From contig JADFDO010000004.1 in the NCBI GenBank assembly GCA_018262855.1, positions 62,001 to 126,000 of the forward strand: a stretch of DNA of 64,000 nucleotides, read 5' to 3'. A program made the translations under genes and the position numbers. Below are positions 26,788 through 36,398 of this stretch, one piece after another. The notes beneath the pieces were generated by a model. That model saw only the letters and a program-made list of their open reading frames with translations. It was not told the DNA's origin and ran no database searches. The first letter of the stretch is position 1. Each line of letters starts with the position of its first letter. Source of the stretch: Methanolinea sp. Lineage in GTDB: Archaea; Halobacteriota; Methanomicrobia; Methanomicrobiales; Methanospirillaceae.

Positions 26788-29700
26788 GCCGTCACCCCCG
26801 TGGTGAGAGTCGCAGTATGATTCGCTTGTCCGCCGGCATAATTCGCCTGACCGTATGCTGTGGTGGTTAAAGGATCCTTGGCACTGGATGTTACCTTATA
26901 GGTCGTCGTGATCGTGATGTTTGTCCCGAGGCGGAGTGCGCCGGTGTCCGGGAGATGCGGCGGGTCCCATATCGCGGTATCCGGGGCGGTGTACTGGGGT
27001 GCATAATTCGCGGTTATGAAGGAGAGACCACCGACCGGCTGGAAATTGAGTTTCGCATACACTCCCTCGAGATCCTGCGTGCCATCGTTCTTGAGGATGA
27101 AGGTGAACGTGATATCCTCCCCGCGCCTGACAGTTGCCTTATTCGCAGAGATGGAGACATCAAGTGAAGGGCCTCCCTGGACGGAGATAGGGAGGATTCG
27201 GTTGCCTTTCACCGCAATGTTTCCGGCAGCCTGCCCGGATGCTTCGGCGACTGCGGTATACTGCCCGTTGGCGGTGTCCGGGAACTTACCGGTCACCAGG
27301 TAGGACCTAATCTCCCCGGGAGAGAGTGTGCCTGCATCCCACCTAACGGAATTCCCGGAGACCGTCCCGGTCGGGTTGCTCGAAACATACGCCATGGAGT
27401 ATGGGAGATAGCCGGAGACCGCAACACCGGAGACCTGTCCGGGACTGGTCGCCCTGACGGTCACGTTAAAGGTGACCGTGCTCCCGGGACGGATACCGGC
27501 CGGAGCATCAATGGTTACGACGAGCGATGCGTTCGCGGGAGGGGTCGTGCCTGCCATCGCATACCATCCCGGCGGCACAACGAGATCGTGGCCAAGGACA
27601 CCTGCAGCGGATCCGGCATTCTGTCCAACCTTCCACCAGTTGACGTTGAGTGCTTCCTTGTGCGGGTTCCACGCGACAAACGTTGTCTGGCCCTGACTTG
27701 AAGTGAAGGCGGCGCAGAGCGGCTGGGAGAGACCTTTTTTGGCTGCATCTCCCGAATACGCGAAGTATGAGAAATCAGGAGTCCCGTAGGTATCGATCGC
27801 CCAGAACCAGTTCAGGACCTCCGACGGGCTCGTGGCATCGTCGATATGATCCTTCATGGCGTTCCACCAGGTCCCGAGATCATACGGGTAATGGCCCGAT
27901 GTGGTGTTCCGTGAGGACTGGACCAGGTTCCAGTACCAGCGGGACGGGGAGGCGGCGATCCCCGTTGCAGACTTGTCCGTGATTCCAACGAGGGCACGCT
28001 GCTGGTTCACGACTGCGAGATAAGGCACTCCTGACGGATCCGTCTTGTCGCAGAAGCCGCCGTTCGGGGCATGATCGAGGGCACGTTCCATCAGCTCGAC
28101 ATACTTCGCATCCCTCCCGAAAGAGAGGGTGTAGCCCGCCATCGGGAGCCACATGTTGTACATCGATGACGTGGGGGAGATCCCAAACTGTGAGGCGGTC
28201 TGGACCACGGACTGGGGCATCTTCGGGGCGAAAGAGGTCGCCTTCGGATACCCGTCCGGCATCACAGGCCAGGTGGACGAGACCTTCGGATTGCCCCAGT
28301 TGTACCAGCGGTCCCACATCGTCTCGTTCTGGCTGTACTTTTTCGTATCGTCGGGAATGCTTACCGAGGCGATATAATCGCCGTGCTTCGACCACTTCGC
28401 AGCGTTTGGCTGGGCGATCCCGGTCGAGTCGGGGAGATACGCGAGAGTTTTATCAAACCAGTAGGCATCTGCGTTATAGAGGTTCGTGGTATACAGGTAT
28501 ATCCCGGTGTCTGCGATGTCCTGGCGGTTCGTCACCGTCCCCCACATCGCGATCCCTGCCCAGGCCTGCATCGATTCCCCAAGGGAGTTGTCGTCTTTCC
28601 CATCCTCGAGGAGAGAGCCGACGCCAATCCCGCCGCCCGGCCCGGTCTGGGGCAACCCCTGTGTCCACGCCTGCCCGGCCCACTGGTCGAAGAAGTTCAT
28701 CTTGGAGTACTTCAATTGCGGGTGTGAGTAGTATGCAGCGGCACGATCCGGATCGTATGCAATCGACATCACAAGCTGGTCGACAAACGAGCCGTAGTTA
28801 TTCCGGTCTGCCCAGGACGGGTCGAACCATGCGGCCTGTGCAGCGGCGGTGATCAGGTACCCGTTCTGGTAGTGGATGTCATTCCATTCCGTGACCGTGC
28901 CGAAGCCGTCCTCTCCCCATTCCCTCGGATAGGAGACGTCGTCAGGCATCGGCCAGTATCCGTAGGCAGGGTGGGCATTGTCGGTATCCGGTCCCTGGGC
29001 AGGATACATGTGCAGCGTCCCGATTCTCGGGTCGGAGAGGAAGTAGTAGGGCGAGTACTGGTTTGCCGAGCCTGAGGTATTCTTTGCTGTCCGGAACGGT
29101 GTCTGCTGCGTATAGAGTGCGAAGAAGTCCTCGATACCTTTCAGGTTCCTCGACAGGGCCAGGGTCGGGTCGTACGGATTTTTGTATGACGTGTTGTACC
29201 ACTCGGTCCCCTTCCATTTATCCGACGGGTTCCAGGGGGTAACATTAAACTCAGTGATCCCGGTGATCTCGGGATTGGTGGCCGCAACCGACCCGAGCCC
29301 CTTCTCGATTGCGAGTTTCGCCGACATGTAACGGATCTTCTTTGCGAGGTTGTAGGCCGCGTCCTGGTCGCCGCCGTCGATCATCGTGAAGAGCGGCGGA
29401 TCGGACCCGAGACTCTTCTTGGTGTAACCCTCCTCGTCGTTGTTGACGATATGCCAGAGCGGGACCCCGTCCATCGTCTCGTTCCTGTCCATCACGGGCA
29501 TGAAGGGGATCAGGTTATTGTATACGTACGTGGTAGAGAAGGAGGAGACCGCGACCGGGTGGAGTTTTCCCTTTGCGATCCAGTACTGGTAGTGGCCGTT
29601 GTTTACAGCAGGCATGGAGGAGACCCACTGGCCGGGGGTGGATGGGCCAATCGTGTCGGCCGGAAGGTTTCCGTCGTAGACCGGCTGGTTCCTGCCGTCA

Positions 29701-31058
29701 TTGAAGGTCTCGTACTGGTGCCGCTGGAGGAGCATCACGGTCTTTCCGGACGCCCCGCTCCCGGCCGGCCCGAAGTTCTCGGTCGATGCCTTATAGGTGG
29801 TATGGAGCAGCCCGGTCTTCCGGTCCACGCTGTACGTGACCTCCGTATCGGTCACGTAGTTGTAGGCGTAAGGGGCGATCGACTTCGCCCAGGCAGAAGA
29901 CTCTGAGACTGCCTGTTCACGGGTCGGCATATACGCGTCGGGATTCGCCGACCCCCTGGGATATGCGACTACGGGGAGGCCTGCTATTACGAAGTGGCGG
30001 GATCCCCCTGCAGAAACCGGGGTGATCCAGATCCCGTGATCCGGGAATTCCGACACCTGGAACGATGCGGTATCGTAATAGACTGCAAAGTAGTTCCAGT
30101 TCGTGGTCGTCTTGTCCTTCACCCCGCCAAGAAATGCCATGTCCTGGTTTGTCCCGATGAGGTAGCATCCAAGGCCGGGGACTCCGGTGTCCACTGGAGA
30201 GACATTCACGTGGCCCCGCTCGAGATTAAGGGTGTTGAAAGGGTTCCCGGTATAGAACTGGAACGCCATCGACTCGCCGGTCGGAACATTCTTCCATGTG
30301 AACCACGAGAATGGCGACCCTTTCGCCATCGTCAGCTTCATCTGCTCGGTCGAACCCTTTCTGTCGAGAATGAAGTCGATGTCCCAGTCACCCATCCGGT
30401 CGGTGACAAGGTTGTCGGGGAACGCTTCCCCCCAGCCTGGCTCGGTCGCATTCAGGTCTACGGCAGGAAACACCCGGAGACCGGAGACCCACTGCCCCTT
30501 CTGGCTGATCTCCCGGGTCTTCCCATCCGGCGAGAACGTCGTAGATCCCTCAGTACAGGAATTCGGCCCGTACTCTGCACCATCTGCAGCTGCGGGTATC
30601 GGCATCGAGAAGACGAGGCCCTTCACCCTGCCCTGCCCGTCGACGTTCGTATACCTGTTCCGGAATGTCAGCGAGAGAGGGTCCGCATAGAGCGTCGACT
30701 GGACAAACGGCGTTGCAACCTTCACGAACTTCTCTGTTGAAGACTTGTAATATGCCCCGGTGTAGTTCAGGGTATTGTTCGGCCAGATCGTATACCCGGC
30801 CCACGAATGCAGGCCGTATACGAGCTGCCCGTCCCTCATGTTATCCGTCACCGGTGCATATTCGGCATAGACGGGTGTCGGGTTTAAGCACCAGTTGCAT
30901 GCAAACAACTCGCTCCCCCGCCACCTGCAGTTGTCCGCCCGCTCGGTCTGGACAAACGCCTTCCCGAGCTGGATGGAATCCGCGGTGACCAGCCCCGAGA
31001 AGGAGAAACTGAAGATGAAGAGGAGGGAGATTACTTTCAGAAAGGGTCCTCTCCACAT
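26784..31058 (-). CDS. Secreted GH81-like glycoside-hydrolase-fold protein with C-terminal Ig-like domains
   Basis: A 1424-residue exported protein with a signal peptide (residues 1-26). Residues about 30-1120 resemble family GH81 endo-beta-1,3-glucanases. The N-terminal beta region includes YGLHSWAGYTIWPNN, and the catalytic-core region carries FFDQWAGQAW (Asp at about 791) and EDGKDDNSLGESMQAW (about 818-832). Family members usually have GHSWA and an N-Q-E-S-x-S-E pattern. Here the first expected Glu is Asn 824 while the second is kept (Glu 828), and His of GHSW is Gln. Activity is therefore uncertain. Two or three DUF11/CARDB-like domains occupy about 1165-1424. A strong TATA box close to the start suggests a leaderless, well-expressed mRNA. 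An extracellular glucanase-like protein is unexpected in a methanogen. Confidence 0.7.
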   Translation of the reverse strand: MWRGPFLKVISLLFIFSFSFSGLVTADSIQLGKAFVQTERADNCRWRGSELFACNWCLNPTPVYAEYAPVTDNMRDGQLVYGLHSWAGYTIWPNNTLNYTGAYYKSSTEKFVKVATPFVQSTLYADPLSLTFRNRYTNVDGQGRVKGLVFSMPIPAAADGAEYGPNSCTEGSTTFSPDGKTREISQKGQWVSGLRVFPAVDLNATEPGWGEAFPDNLVTDRMGDWDIDFILDRKGSTEQMKLTMAKGSPFSWFTWKNVPTGESMAFQFYTGNPFNTLNLERGHVNVSPVDTGVPGLGCYLIGTNQDMAFLGGVKDKTTTNWNYFAVYYDTASFQVSEFPDHGIWITPVSAGGSRHFVIAGLPVVAYPRGSANPDAYMPTREQAVSESSAWAKSIAPYAYNYVTDTEVTYSVDRKTGLLHTTYKASTENFGPAGSGASGKTVMLLQRHQYETFNDGRNQPVYDGNLPADTIGPSTPGQWVSSMPAVNNGHYQYWIAKGKLHPVAVSSFSTTYVYNNLIPFMPVMDRNETMDGVPLWHIVNNDEEGYTKKSLGSDPPLFTMIDGGDQDAAYNLAKKIRYMSAKLAIEKGLGSVAATNPEITGITEFNVTPWNPSDKWKGTEWYNTSYKNPYDPTLALSRNLKGIEDFFALYTQQTPFRTAKNTSGSANQYSPYYFLSDPRIGTLHMYPAQGPDTDNAHPAYGYWPMPDDVSYPREWGEDGFGTVTEWNDIHYQNGYLITAAAQAAWFDPSWADRNNYGSFVDQLVMSIAYDPDRAAAYYSHPQLKYSKMNFFDQWAGQAWTQGLPQTGPGGGIGVGSLLEDGKDDNSLGESMQAWAGIAMWGTVTNRQDIADTGIYLYTTNLYNADAYWFDKTLAYLPDSTGIAQPNAAKWSKHGDYIASVSIPDDTKKYSQNETMWDRWYNWGNPKVSSTWPVMPDGYPKATSFAPKMPQSVVQTASQFGISPTSSMYNMWLPMAGYTLSFGRDAKYVELMERALDHAPNGGFCDKTDPSGVPYLAVVNQQRALVGITDKSATGIAASPSRWYWNLVQSSRNTTSGHYPYDLGTWWNAMKDHIDDATSPSEVLNWFWAIDTYGTPDFSYFAYSGDAAKKGLSQPLCAAFTSSQGQTTFVAWNPHKEALNVNWWKVGQNAGSAAGVLGHDLVVPPGWYAMAGTTPPANASLVVTIDAPAGIRPGSTVTFNVTVRATSPGQVSGVAVSGYLPYSMAYVSSNPTGTVSGNSVRWDAGTLSPGEIRSYLVTGKFPDTANGQYTAVAEASGQAAGNIAVKGNRILPISVQGGPSLDVSISANKATVRRGEDITFTFILKNDGTQDLEGVYAKLNFQPVGGLSFITANYAPQYTAPDTAIWDPPHLPDTGALRLGTNITITTTYKVTSSAKDPLTTTAYGQANYAGGQANHTATLTTGVTA

Positions 31059-31084
31059 GGTATCTGATGGATCAGGGTGGATTG

Positions 31085-31093
31085 TATTTATAG
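31085..31093 (-). promoter_or_regulatory. TATA box of the GH81-like operon
   Basis: On the minus strand the sequence reads CTATAAATA, a near-ideal archaeal TATA box. It is centred about 30 bases upstream of the ATG at 31058, placing the transcription start within a few bases of the start codon. Confidence 0.6.
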
Positions 31094-31199
31094 GTGGTGG
31101 GGAGGGGAAAACGTTTGAGGAATGGCCACGTTTTTTTTATCAGAATAAAGAAGGTAAAGAAGGAATGGAGACCGGATGAACGGAATAAAAAACCGGTGA

Positions 31200-31808
31200 T
31201 TATCCCTTCCCATTCTCCCCGATCAGGTACCCACCAAGTCCGATCATCCAGATGATGAGAGGATAGGCGACAAAGCGCTCCGTTCCCCCGTCACCAAGGA
31301 TGGGAATGAACACTGTTGAGAGGAACAGGAATGAGAGCGTAATGACCCCAAGGAGGGCGAGCAGGTAACAGAACGGTGCCTGCGTCATTCTGGATGAGAC
31401 GATAGCCGCAAGACCCCCGGAAATAAAAGTCAGGAGTGCGAAGACCGGGTGGAAGAAGGCATTATTGCCAGGGAATACTCCCACCCCGAGGATGCCGATC
31501 CCGAGCAGTGCGGGGAAGAGGACGAAGAACCATTTCTTTCCGGTCCGGAAGAGAATGAGGGATGCGGCGAGGATGAGCAGTCCACCGATGACCATTGTTG
31601 CATTGAAGATAGATGCCGAGGGCTGGTAGCTGACACTGTTCGGGAGAGGCCTGGTTGCACCAAGGTCACTAATCTCGCTCTGTGCAGTCGTGTACCCGGC
31701 AGGGTAGAAAATTTCCGCCGTGATGATGCCCATCAGAATGATCGCTCCTGCAATAAAAAGGAGAAGCCCGGAAATCGCCCCTTTCTTGAAAACAGAGTTA
31801 TTGTTCAT
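31200..31808 (-). CDS. DUF998 family membrane protein
   Basis: A 202-residue protein with six predicted membrane helices, including GLLLFIAGAIILMGIITAEIF, a conserved-looking SEISDLGAT stretch near residue 47 and GVGVFPGN near residue 118. These features match the DUF998 family, whose function is unknown. The frame is open to 31928, but the ATG at 31808 is followed directly by the family-type N-terminus, and the upstream residues look non-coding. It is separated from the GH81 operon by a T-rich gap and is divergent from the flavodoxin-family gene. Confidence 0.8.
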   Translation of the reverse strand: MNNNSVFKKGAISGLLLFIAGAIILMGIITAEIFYPAGYTTAQSEISDLGATRPLPNSVSYQPSASIFNATMVIGGLLILAASLILFRTGKKWFFVLFPALLGIGILGVGVFPGNNAFFHPVFALLTFISGGLAAIVSSRMTQAPFCYLLALLGVITLSFLFLSTVFIPILGDGGTERFVAYPLIIWMIGLGGYLIGENGKG

Positions 31809-32000
31809 TTTTATCAGATCATAATGGTGTTGAAACCTCTGTGATATAAAATTACATGATAGATTTACTGCATTAGACCTTCCACATCGTAGATTGGAAT
31901 GAGAGGCTGTATGAAAACTGCCAGGCAATCATTTTCCTGAAATTCCCGTGCGGCACTCACATTTAATGCATTTGCTGTTCCCATCTGGTGCAGGGGTATC

Positions 32001-32768
32001 ATGAAAGTCCTCGTCATCATGGGCAGTCCCCGGAAGGGAAACACATACCGGGCGGCAGAACGCATCAGGGAGATAATGCAGGAGAAGGTCCCGGTGGAAT
32101 GGGAATATATCGTGCTCCGTGACCTGCACCTCGAGCAGTGCCGGGGGTGTGCATCCTGTATAGTGAAAGGCGAGGAATTCTGCCCGATAAAGGATGATGT
32201 ATCAGCTGTCACCCGGAAGATGCATGATGCCGACGGGGTAATCTTTGCATCGCCAGTCTACGCCCTGCAGGTCACGGGACTGATGAAGGTGTTCATCGAC
32301 CGCCACTCCTACATCCTGCACCGCCCCCGGTTCTTCGGGAAAAAGGCATTGATCCTCGCCACTGCCGGTGCGGTGGGGATCCACGACGTGCTGAAGTATT
32401 TGGACTCTGTGGTCCACATGTGGGGGTTTGAAGTGGCCGGAAAGGTGGGGACACTCGAGGAATTCATCCCGGGGTCCCGGAACCTGGAGAACGACCAGAA
32501 ACTCCGGGTGGCTGCAGAGGCATTCTCTGCAGCGCTCATGAGAGAATCCCCTCCAAGGCCCGGGTTCATGGATGTCCTCATCTTTCACGGCCTGCGGGCA
32601 ACGTTCGACGAGCTGGTAGAGACATTTCCCGCCGATTACGCCTACTGGACAGAAAAAGGATGGATGGGAGAAAAGGCACGCTACTTTGTGGATGTCCCTG
32701 TCAACCCGGTGTACCATGCCGTCGGGAGTATCGTGGAATGGTATAATCGCCGCCAAACATGGAAGTAA
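32001..32768 (+). CDS. NADPH-dependent FMN reductase / iron-sulfur flavoprotein-like protein
   Basis: A 255-residue flavodoxin-fold redox protein. The FMN phosphate-binding motif GSPRKGNT is at residues 8-15. A cysteine cluster CRGCASC...FC follows near residues 48-60, as in Isf-type iron-sulfur flavoproteins of methanogens. SPVYALQVTGLMK near residue 86 and a C-terminal helical extension (WTEKGWMGEKARYF) complete the family pattern. It probably transfers electrons between ferredoxin and an acceptor, which is not identified. An AGGGGT ribosome site precedes the ATG. A degraded copy of its C-terminal part occurs at 45.7 kb. Confidence 0.85.
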   Translation: MKVLVIMGSPRKGNTYRAAERIREIMQEKVPVEWEYIVLRDLHLEQCRGCASCIVKGEEFCPIKDDVSAVTRKMHDADGVIFASPVYALQVTGLMKVFIDRHSYILHRPRFFGKKALILATAGAVGIHDVLKYLDSVVHMWGFEVAGKVGTLEEFIPGSRNLENDQKLRVAAEAFSAALMRESPPRPGFMDVLIFHGLRATFDELVETFPADYAYWTEKGWMGEKARYFVDVPVNPVYHAVGSIVEWYNRRQTWK

Positions 32769-32804
32769 ACCCTGGAAACGGCATGAAGAACTGGTCGCCT
32801 TGGG

Positions 32805-33341
32805 TTAGTCCTCTGGTTTGGAGAAGATCGGAAAGACTGGCACTGGTTCTTCCTGACCAGAAGGAAAGTCCTTCACGTCATGCCAGAGCCAGACCATCCG
32901 GTCGAGGAACCAGACCTTTCCCGAATATACGATGACCATCCCCAGCAGTGTCTGCCATATGTCGAATATAAGCACGCCCCAGGCAACACCCAGCATACCG
33001 AGAGCCGATATCACGGACAGGAGATTCGGGACTTTCCGGTGCCAGGCCGGGACCGGCACGATATCCCTGTTCATCCATGCCCGTTCCCCCAGGACGGCCT
33101 TTGATGTCCAGTGATCGAATGATCGCGGCGGGGGGAAGATTCGGGGATTTACCCAGTTCCAGAGGAGGGCGATGAGAACAGGGATGACGACCCACCATCC
33201 GATCCAGATCCGACTCCAGAATGCGAGGACAAGTATGGGGAGGACGGTAAAACGCAGGACAACGCTCCAGGGGTTGGCATGACGCATCCACCTTGCGTCA
33301 TCCATCACAAAGGCCCGGGCTATGGTTCGCTCCAGTGTCAT
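32805..33341 (-). CDS. Predicted membrane protein (DUF6653-like)
   Basis: A 178-residue protein with about four hydrophobic helices and tryptophan-rich surroundings (RHANPWSVVLRFTVLP near residue 20, NPRIFPPPRSFDHW near residue 65). The pattern resembles an uncharacterised membrane protein family annotated DUF6653, which I recall only from general similarity. It is convergent with the flavodoxin-family gene. Function unknown. Confidence 0.65.
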   Translation of the reverse strand: MTLERTIARAFVMDDARWMRHANPWSVVLRFTVLPILVLAFWSRIWIGWWVVIPVLIALLWNWVNPRIFPPPRSFDHWTSKAVLGERAWMNRDIVPVPAWHRKVPNLLSVISALGMLGVAWGVLIFDIWQTLLGMVIVYSGKVWFLDRMVWLWHDVKDFPSGQEEPVPVFPIFSKPED

Positions 33342-33548
33342 CAGGAACCTGTCGCCACAGGTATCCTTAACATGATCATGATGAAGCCGAAATAAAATCC
33401 TAAAAGGGTCCTATACTCATAGTGCATCATCGGCCAGCGAACAGTTCGGGGACCGCCGTGCAGATCTCTGCTGTACACCCCGGTTTCCCGAAAGGCGGGA
33501 GAAGGAGAACCCTCTTATTTTTCCAGTTCAAGGCTATACCTTCTTGGT

Positions 33549-34928
33549 ATGGCTGATGATGGGCCGGATGCCTGTTTTGAGGAGATCCTGGCCCTGCCCG
33601 GGGACGATCGATGGGAGATTGACCATGCCCGTGTCGTCAGGAACCAGACAGCGTACGTGGTCCGGTCATTCGATGGCAATGCGCTCATCTTCGCGATCCC
33701 GCTTCATGTATCCCGTCCGCTCCTCATGGATATTCCACTCGATAGCCGGGGAGCGCCGGGTGCGGTTGCCCTTGTTATCGAGCGAATCAAGGAGCGGGCG
33801 GCATCGGATGCGAATCTCGGACCTCTTGTCGGAAAAGGTACAAGGTTTCCCCACCAGTTCGCATCATTTACTGAACCCTATACCATTGTCTTATCCCCGG
33901 CATCCCTGGCATCCGATCTCTGGCATACGGGAGACCGTAACTTCGCGGATTCATCCGGGATCCACCTGCTCCTCAACGGGGCAGTTCCCTGTCCGCCAGC
34001 ATTCTCCCGCAACGACGTTGCACAGGTGACAGAAGCGGCCGCACGTCTCTGCGATGCGGTGACCTCAATTGCATGCTCCATTCCGGTCAGAGAACTGGAA
34101 ACCGCCTGGATCATGACCCAGGATCAGCAGCTCTTGAGGGAGTCGCTCCCTGAGAGAGGGCTCGTCTCGTTCATCGGGGAGGGATCCAGGCTTGCCCGAA
34201 ATTACACGCGATACCGGTGCTACTTCCGGACCGCCGGGCCGAAGGAAGGGATCAATATACCGTTCTGCTGCCCCCGGGAGCTTGAGCCGTACGAACTGGA
34301 ACTTCCTGCCAGCAACCGGACCATCACGGGTCTTGGGATCCGGAAGAGGGAGGTGTTTGCGGTCGCCGGTTCGAATGCCCAGGGAAAGACCACATTCCTC
34401 GAGGGGATCATTGCCGGTATGGATGACCATGCTGCCGGTGATGGGAGGGAACTCATCGTCACCGTGCCCGGGCTCTCCACTGCGGAGGCGATGAACTGCC
34501 AGCTGACCGGGGCTGACGTGAGCATGTTCTTCTCCAATCTCCCTCCCGGGATAAGCGGGACGGTATATGCCGCATCCGGCAAGGGGAGCGGCTCGATGAA
34601 CATGGCGTACCAGGTTCAAAACGCCGTCGAGCGGCACACCCCGATTCTTATCATAGACGAGGACCGGGCTGCACCAAACCTGCTGGTCCGGAGCTGTCTC
34701 CAGACAGGGGAGGTCACGCCGTTATCCGAGATACTGTGCCTCGACCGGTGGAAGATGGGGGATACTGCACTGATCTTTGCAGCCTGTGCAATGGACACAC
34801 TCGTAGCCCAGGCAGACCGGATCATGGTCCTGGACCGGCATGTCGCATACGCAGTCGACCGGAAGATCTTCCGGGACAGGGTGGCAGTATCGCTCGAGAA
34901 GATGGTGGGGGATCTGAGAGATAAGTGA
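33549..34928 (+). CDS. Divergent ABC-class P-loop ATPase (COG3044-like)
   Basis: A 459-residue ATPase related to the predicted ABC-class ATPases of COG3044 (PF09818). The N-terminal region (about 1-245) matches the substrate/leader half, with RNQTAYVVRS and GKGTRFPHQFA. The C-terminal half has a P-loop AGSNAQGKTTFLEGI near residue 280 and a Walker-B-like ILIIDEDRAAPNLLVRS near residue 363. The latter parallels the family's IDEDTSATNFMIRD. A DRIMVLDRHVAYAVDR stretch is near residue 423. No transporter subunits are adjacent, as usual for this family, whose role is unknown. The start codon lacks an obvious ribosome site. Confidence 0.8.
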   Translation: MADDGPDACFEEILALPGDDRWEIDHARVVRNQTAYVVRSFDGNALIFAIPLHVSRPLLMDIPLDSRGAPGAVALVIERIKERAASDANLGPLVGKGTRFPHQFASFTEPYTIVLSPASLASDLWHTGDRNFADSSGIHLLLNGAVPCPPAFSRNDVAQVTEAAARLCDAVTSIACSIPVRELETAWIMTQDQQLLRESLPERGLVSFIGEGSRLARNYTRYRCYFRTAGPKEGINIPFCCPRELEPYELELPASNRTITGLGIRKREVFAVAGSNAQGKTTFLEGIIAGMDDHAAGDGRELIVTVPGLSTAEAMNCQLTGADVSMFFSNLPPGISGTVYAASGKGSGSMNMAYQVQNAVERHTPILIIDEDRAAPNLLVRSCLQTGEVTPLSEILCLDRWKMGDTALIFAACAMDTLVAQADRIMVLDRHVAYAVDRKIFRDRVAVSLEKMVGDLRDK

Positions 34929-35152
34929 ATGAGCCGGGAGTGATTGCACTTGAACGGTTCCTGATTCCAGGAGCGGTGAAGGGGGACCATGTTTCACACT
35001 ATCTTATTAAATTGAAAACAACTCCGGTCCTGCAGTTCAGTGGCTCAATAATATACTGTAAAGGATGGGGAGGGAAGTCCTCACAGAAAGAAGAGTGAAT
35101 CTACAACGAATTTCTACGTCATGAAATAAAGGAGGCGAGGGCTGGAATGCCA

Positions 35153-35575
35153 TTATACCTTTACATTGGCTGAATCCAGCTCTTTTTCCCTCATCATCTC
35201 CCGGCGTTTTATCCAGACGAGGTCGTTCCCGTAAAACCCATAACTCCGGAGAGTTGCTACCTCGATCTCCGGGGGATTGCCGTTTACCTCCGCTCCGTGG
35301 GGAACCATGAGGATCAGCCGGGTTTTTGTTATCCAGCGGAGAGGTGCAGCGGCAGCCATCTCTTTCAGGGCGTGTCCATCCTCCGCGGTCACGTGCTTGG
35401 TGAACCTGACGAGCACGTGTGCGCTTTCCTGGTGTCCCGGCTGTGTCTGGGAGACGAGGTATCCCGCACCCGCAGTGTTCGGGATGCTCCTGATCTGCCA
35501 GCCTTCTATACTGGGAAAGAGCCGCCTGAGCTCTTTTGCGACGAAACTATGCATGATGCCTTCGATGGATACCAT
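35153..35575 (-). CDS. Conserved hypothetical protein
   Basis: A 140-residue soluble protein with an alpha/beta composition. It begins with a helical segment (HSFVAKELRRLFP) and ends with a basic helix (WIKRREMMREKELD). No domain is recognised. The ATG at 35575 or the internal ATG at 35554 could be the start. The upstream region is AT-rich and promoter-like (about 35600-35650). It stands alone, convergent with the COG3044-like ATPase gene. Confidence 0.55.
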   Translation of the reverse strand: MVSIEGIMHSFVAKELRRLFPSIEGWQIRSIPNTAGAGYLVSQTQPGHQESAHVLVRFTKHVTAEDGHALKEMAAAAPLRWITKTRLILMVPHGAEVNGNPPEIEVATLRSYGFYGNDLVWIKRREMMREKELDSANVKV

Positions 35576-35776
35576 TGTGGGTCACTTCATGTCATCAATG
35601 CAAAGGAGACCATATAAAATATATCGCTTTTGTTTTATATTAATCAGGTTAAATTGATGCGTTTTCTGTGAGCCCGGATTTCCGATCGGACGATAATTTT
35701 TGTGCCGATCTCAAATGGGTCAAGTTAAATACTCTTAATTAACTGCACACACACGCCGGATCCATCAGGAAAAAAC

Positions 35777-35995
35777 ATGAAAATGCGGAAAAGAACATCT
35801 CGGGCTCTTGCCTCCTATCTCCTGGATCTATACTTGGAGAAGAGAAACTCCTTACAGAAAAGGAGGGAAAGAAAAGGAACTGCAAGGACTTCGCCGCGAA
35901 TCATTCCCCCAACTCAAAAGGGAATGATGGGATCAGAAAACCCTTACAAAGGAAATAATCCCGTTGTGGGGGATTTCAACATGAATAATGTTTAA
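35777..35995 (+). CDS. Possible small basic protein
   Basis: A 72-codon frame encoding a very basic protein (KMRKRTSRALASYLLD at the start). An AGGA-type ribosome site and an AT-rich promoter-like stretch (about 35722-35742) lie upstream. The second half is low in structure, and no family is recognised. It could be a nucleic-acid-binding protein or a chance frame. Confidence 0.3.
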   Translation: MKMRKRTSRALASYLLDLYLEKRNSLQKRRERKGTARTSPRIIPPTQKGMMGSENPYKGNNPVVGDFNMNNV

Positions 35996-36020
35996 ACTGC
36001 ATCAATAGGAATATCAATGC

Positions 36021-36305
36021 ATGGCGGATCGTTTCCCCAATCCCGTATCCCCGTTTCCCGGCTGGAAACGCCATGTCTACCGGCTTTCACGCCCTGTCTC
36101 CAGCGAGGATATCCAGGCATTTCTGGGGAATGAGGAACTCTACACCAGGGACACAGCATCAGGTCCGGTTCATATTATTCATAAATATGGCCTCCTCGAA
36201 ATTCATGCGCTCGTCGGCGAACAATATATTGAAGTATGGTTCAATCCGGAGAAGGGATCTTACCCGTCAGAATACCTCGATGCCCTTCTTGCAAGCCGGT
36301 TTTAA
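36021..36305 (+). CDS. Small conserved hypothetical protein
   Basis: A 94-residue protein with a mixed alpha/beta pattern (SSEDIQAFLGNEELYTRD, then GLLEIHALVGEQYIEVWF), resembling small methanogen proteins of unknown role. The good alternation of hydrophobic residues makes it likely to be real. A weak purine-rich ribosome site lies upstream. Confidence 0.5.
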   Translation: MADRFPNPVSPFPGWKRHVYRLSRPVSSEDIQAFLGNEELYTRDTASGPVHIIHKYGLLEIHALVGEQYIEVWFNPEKGSYPSEYLDALLASRF

Positions 36306-36398
36306 GAGAACCTGAATGAATGAGGACCTTCTACGATTCCCCTTTCTGGTAAAATGCATACACAATATAAATCGCGGATACGCTTCTAAAAAAAAGGT

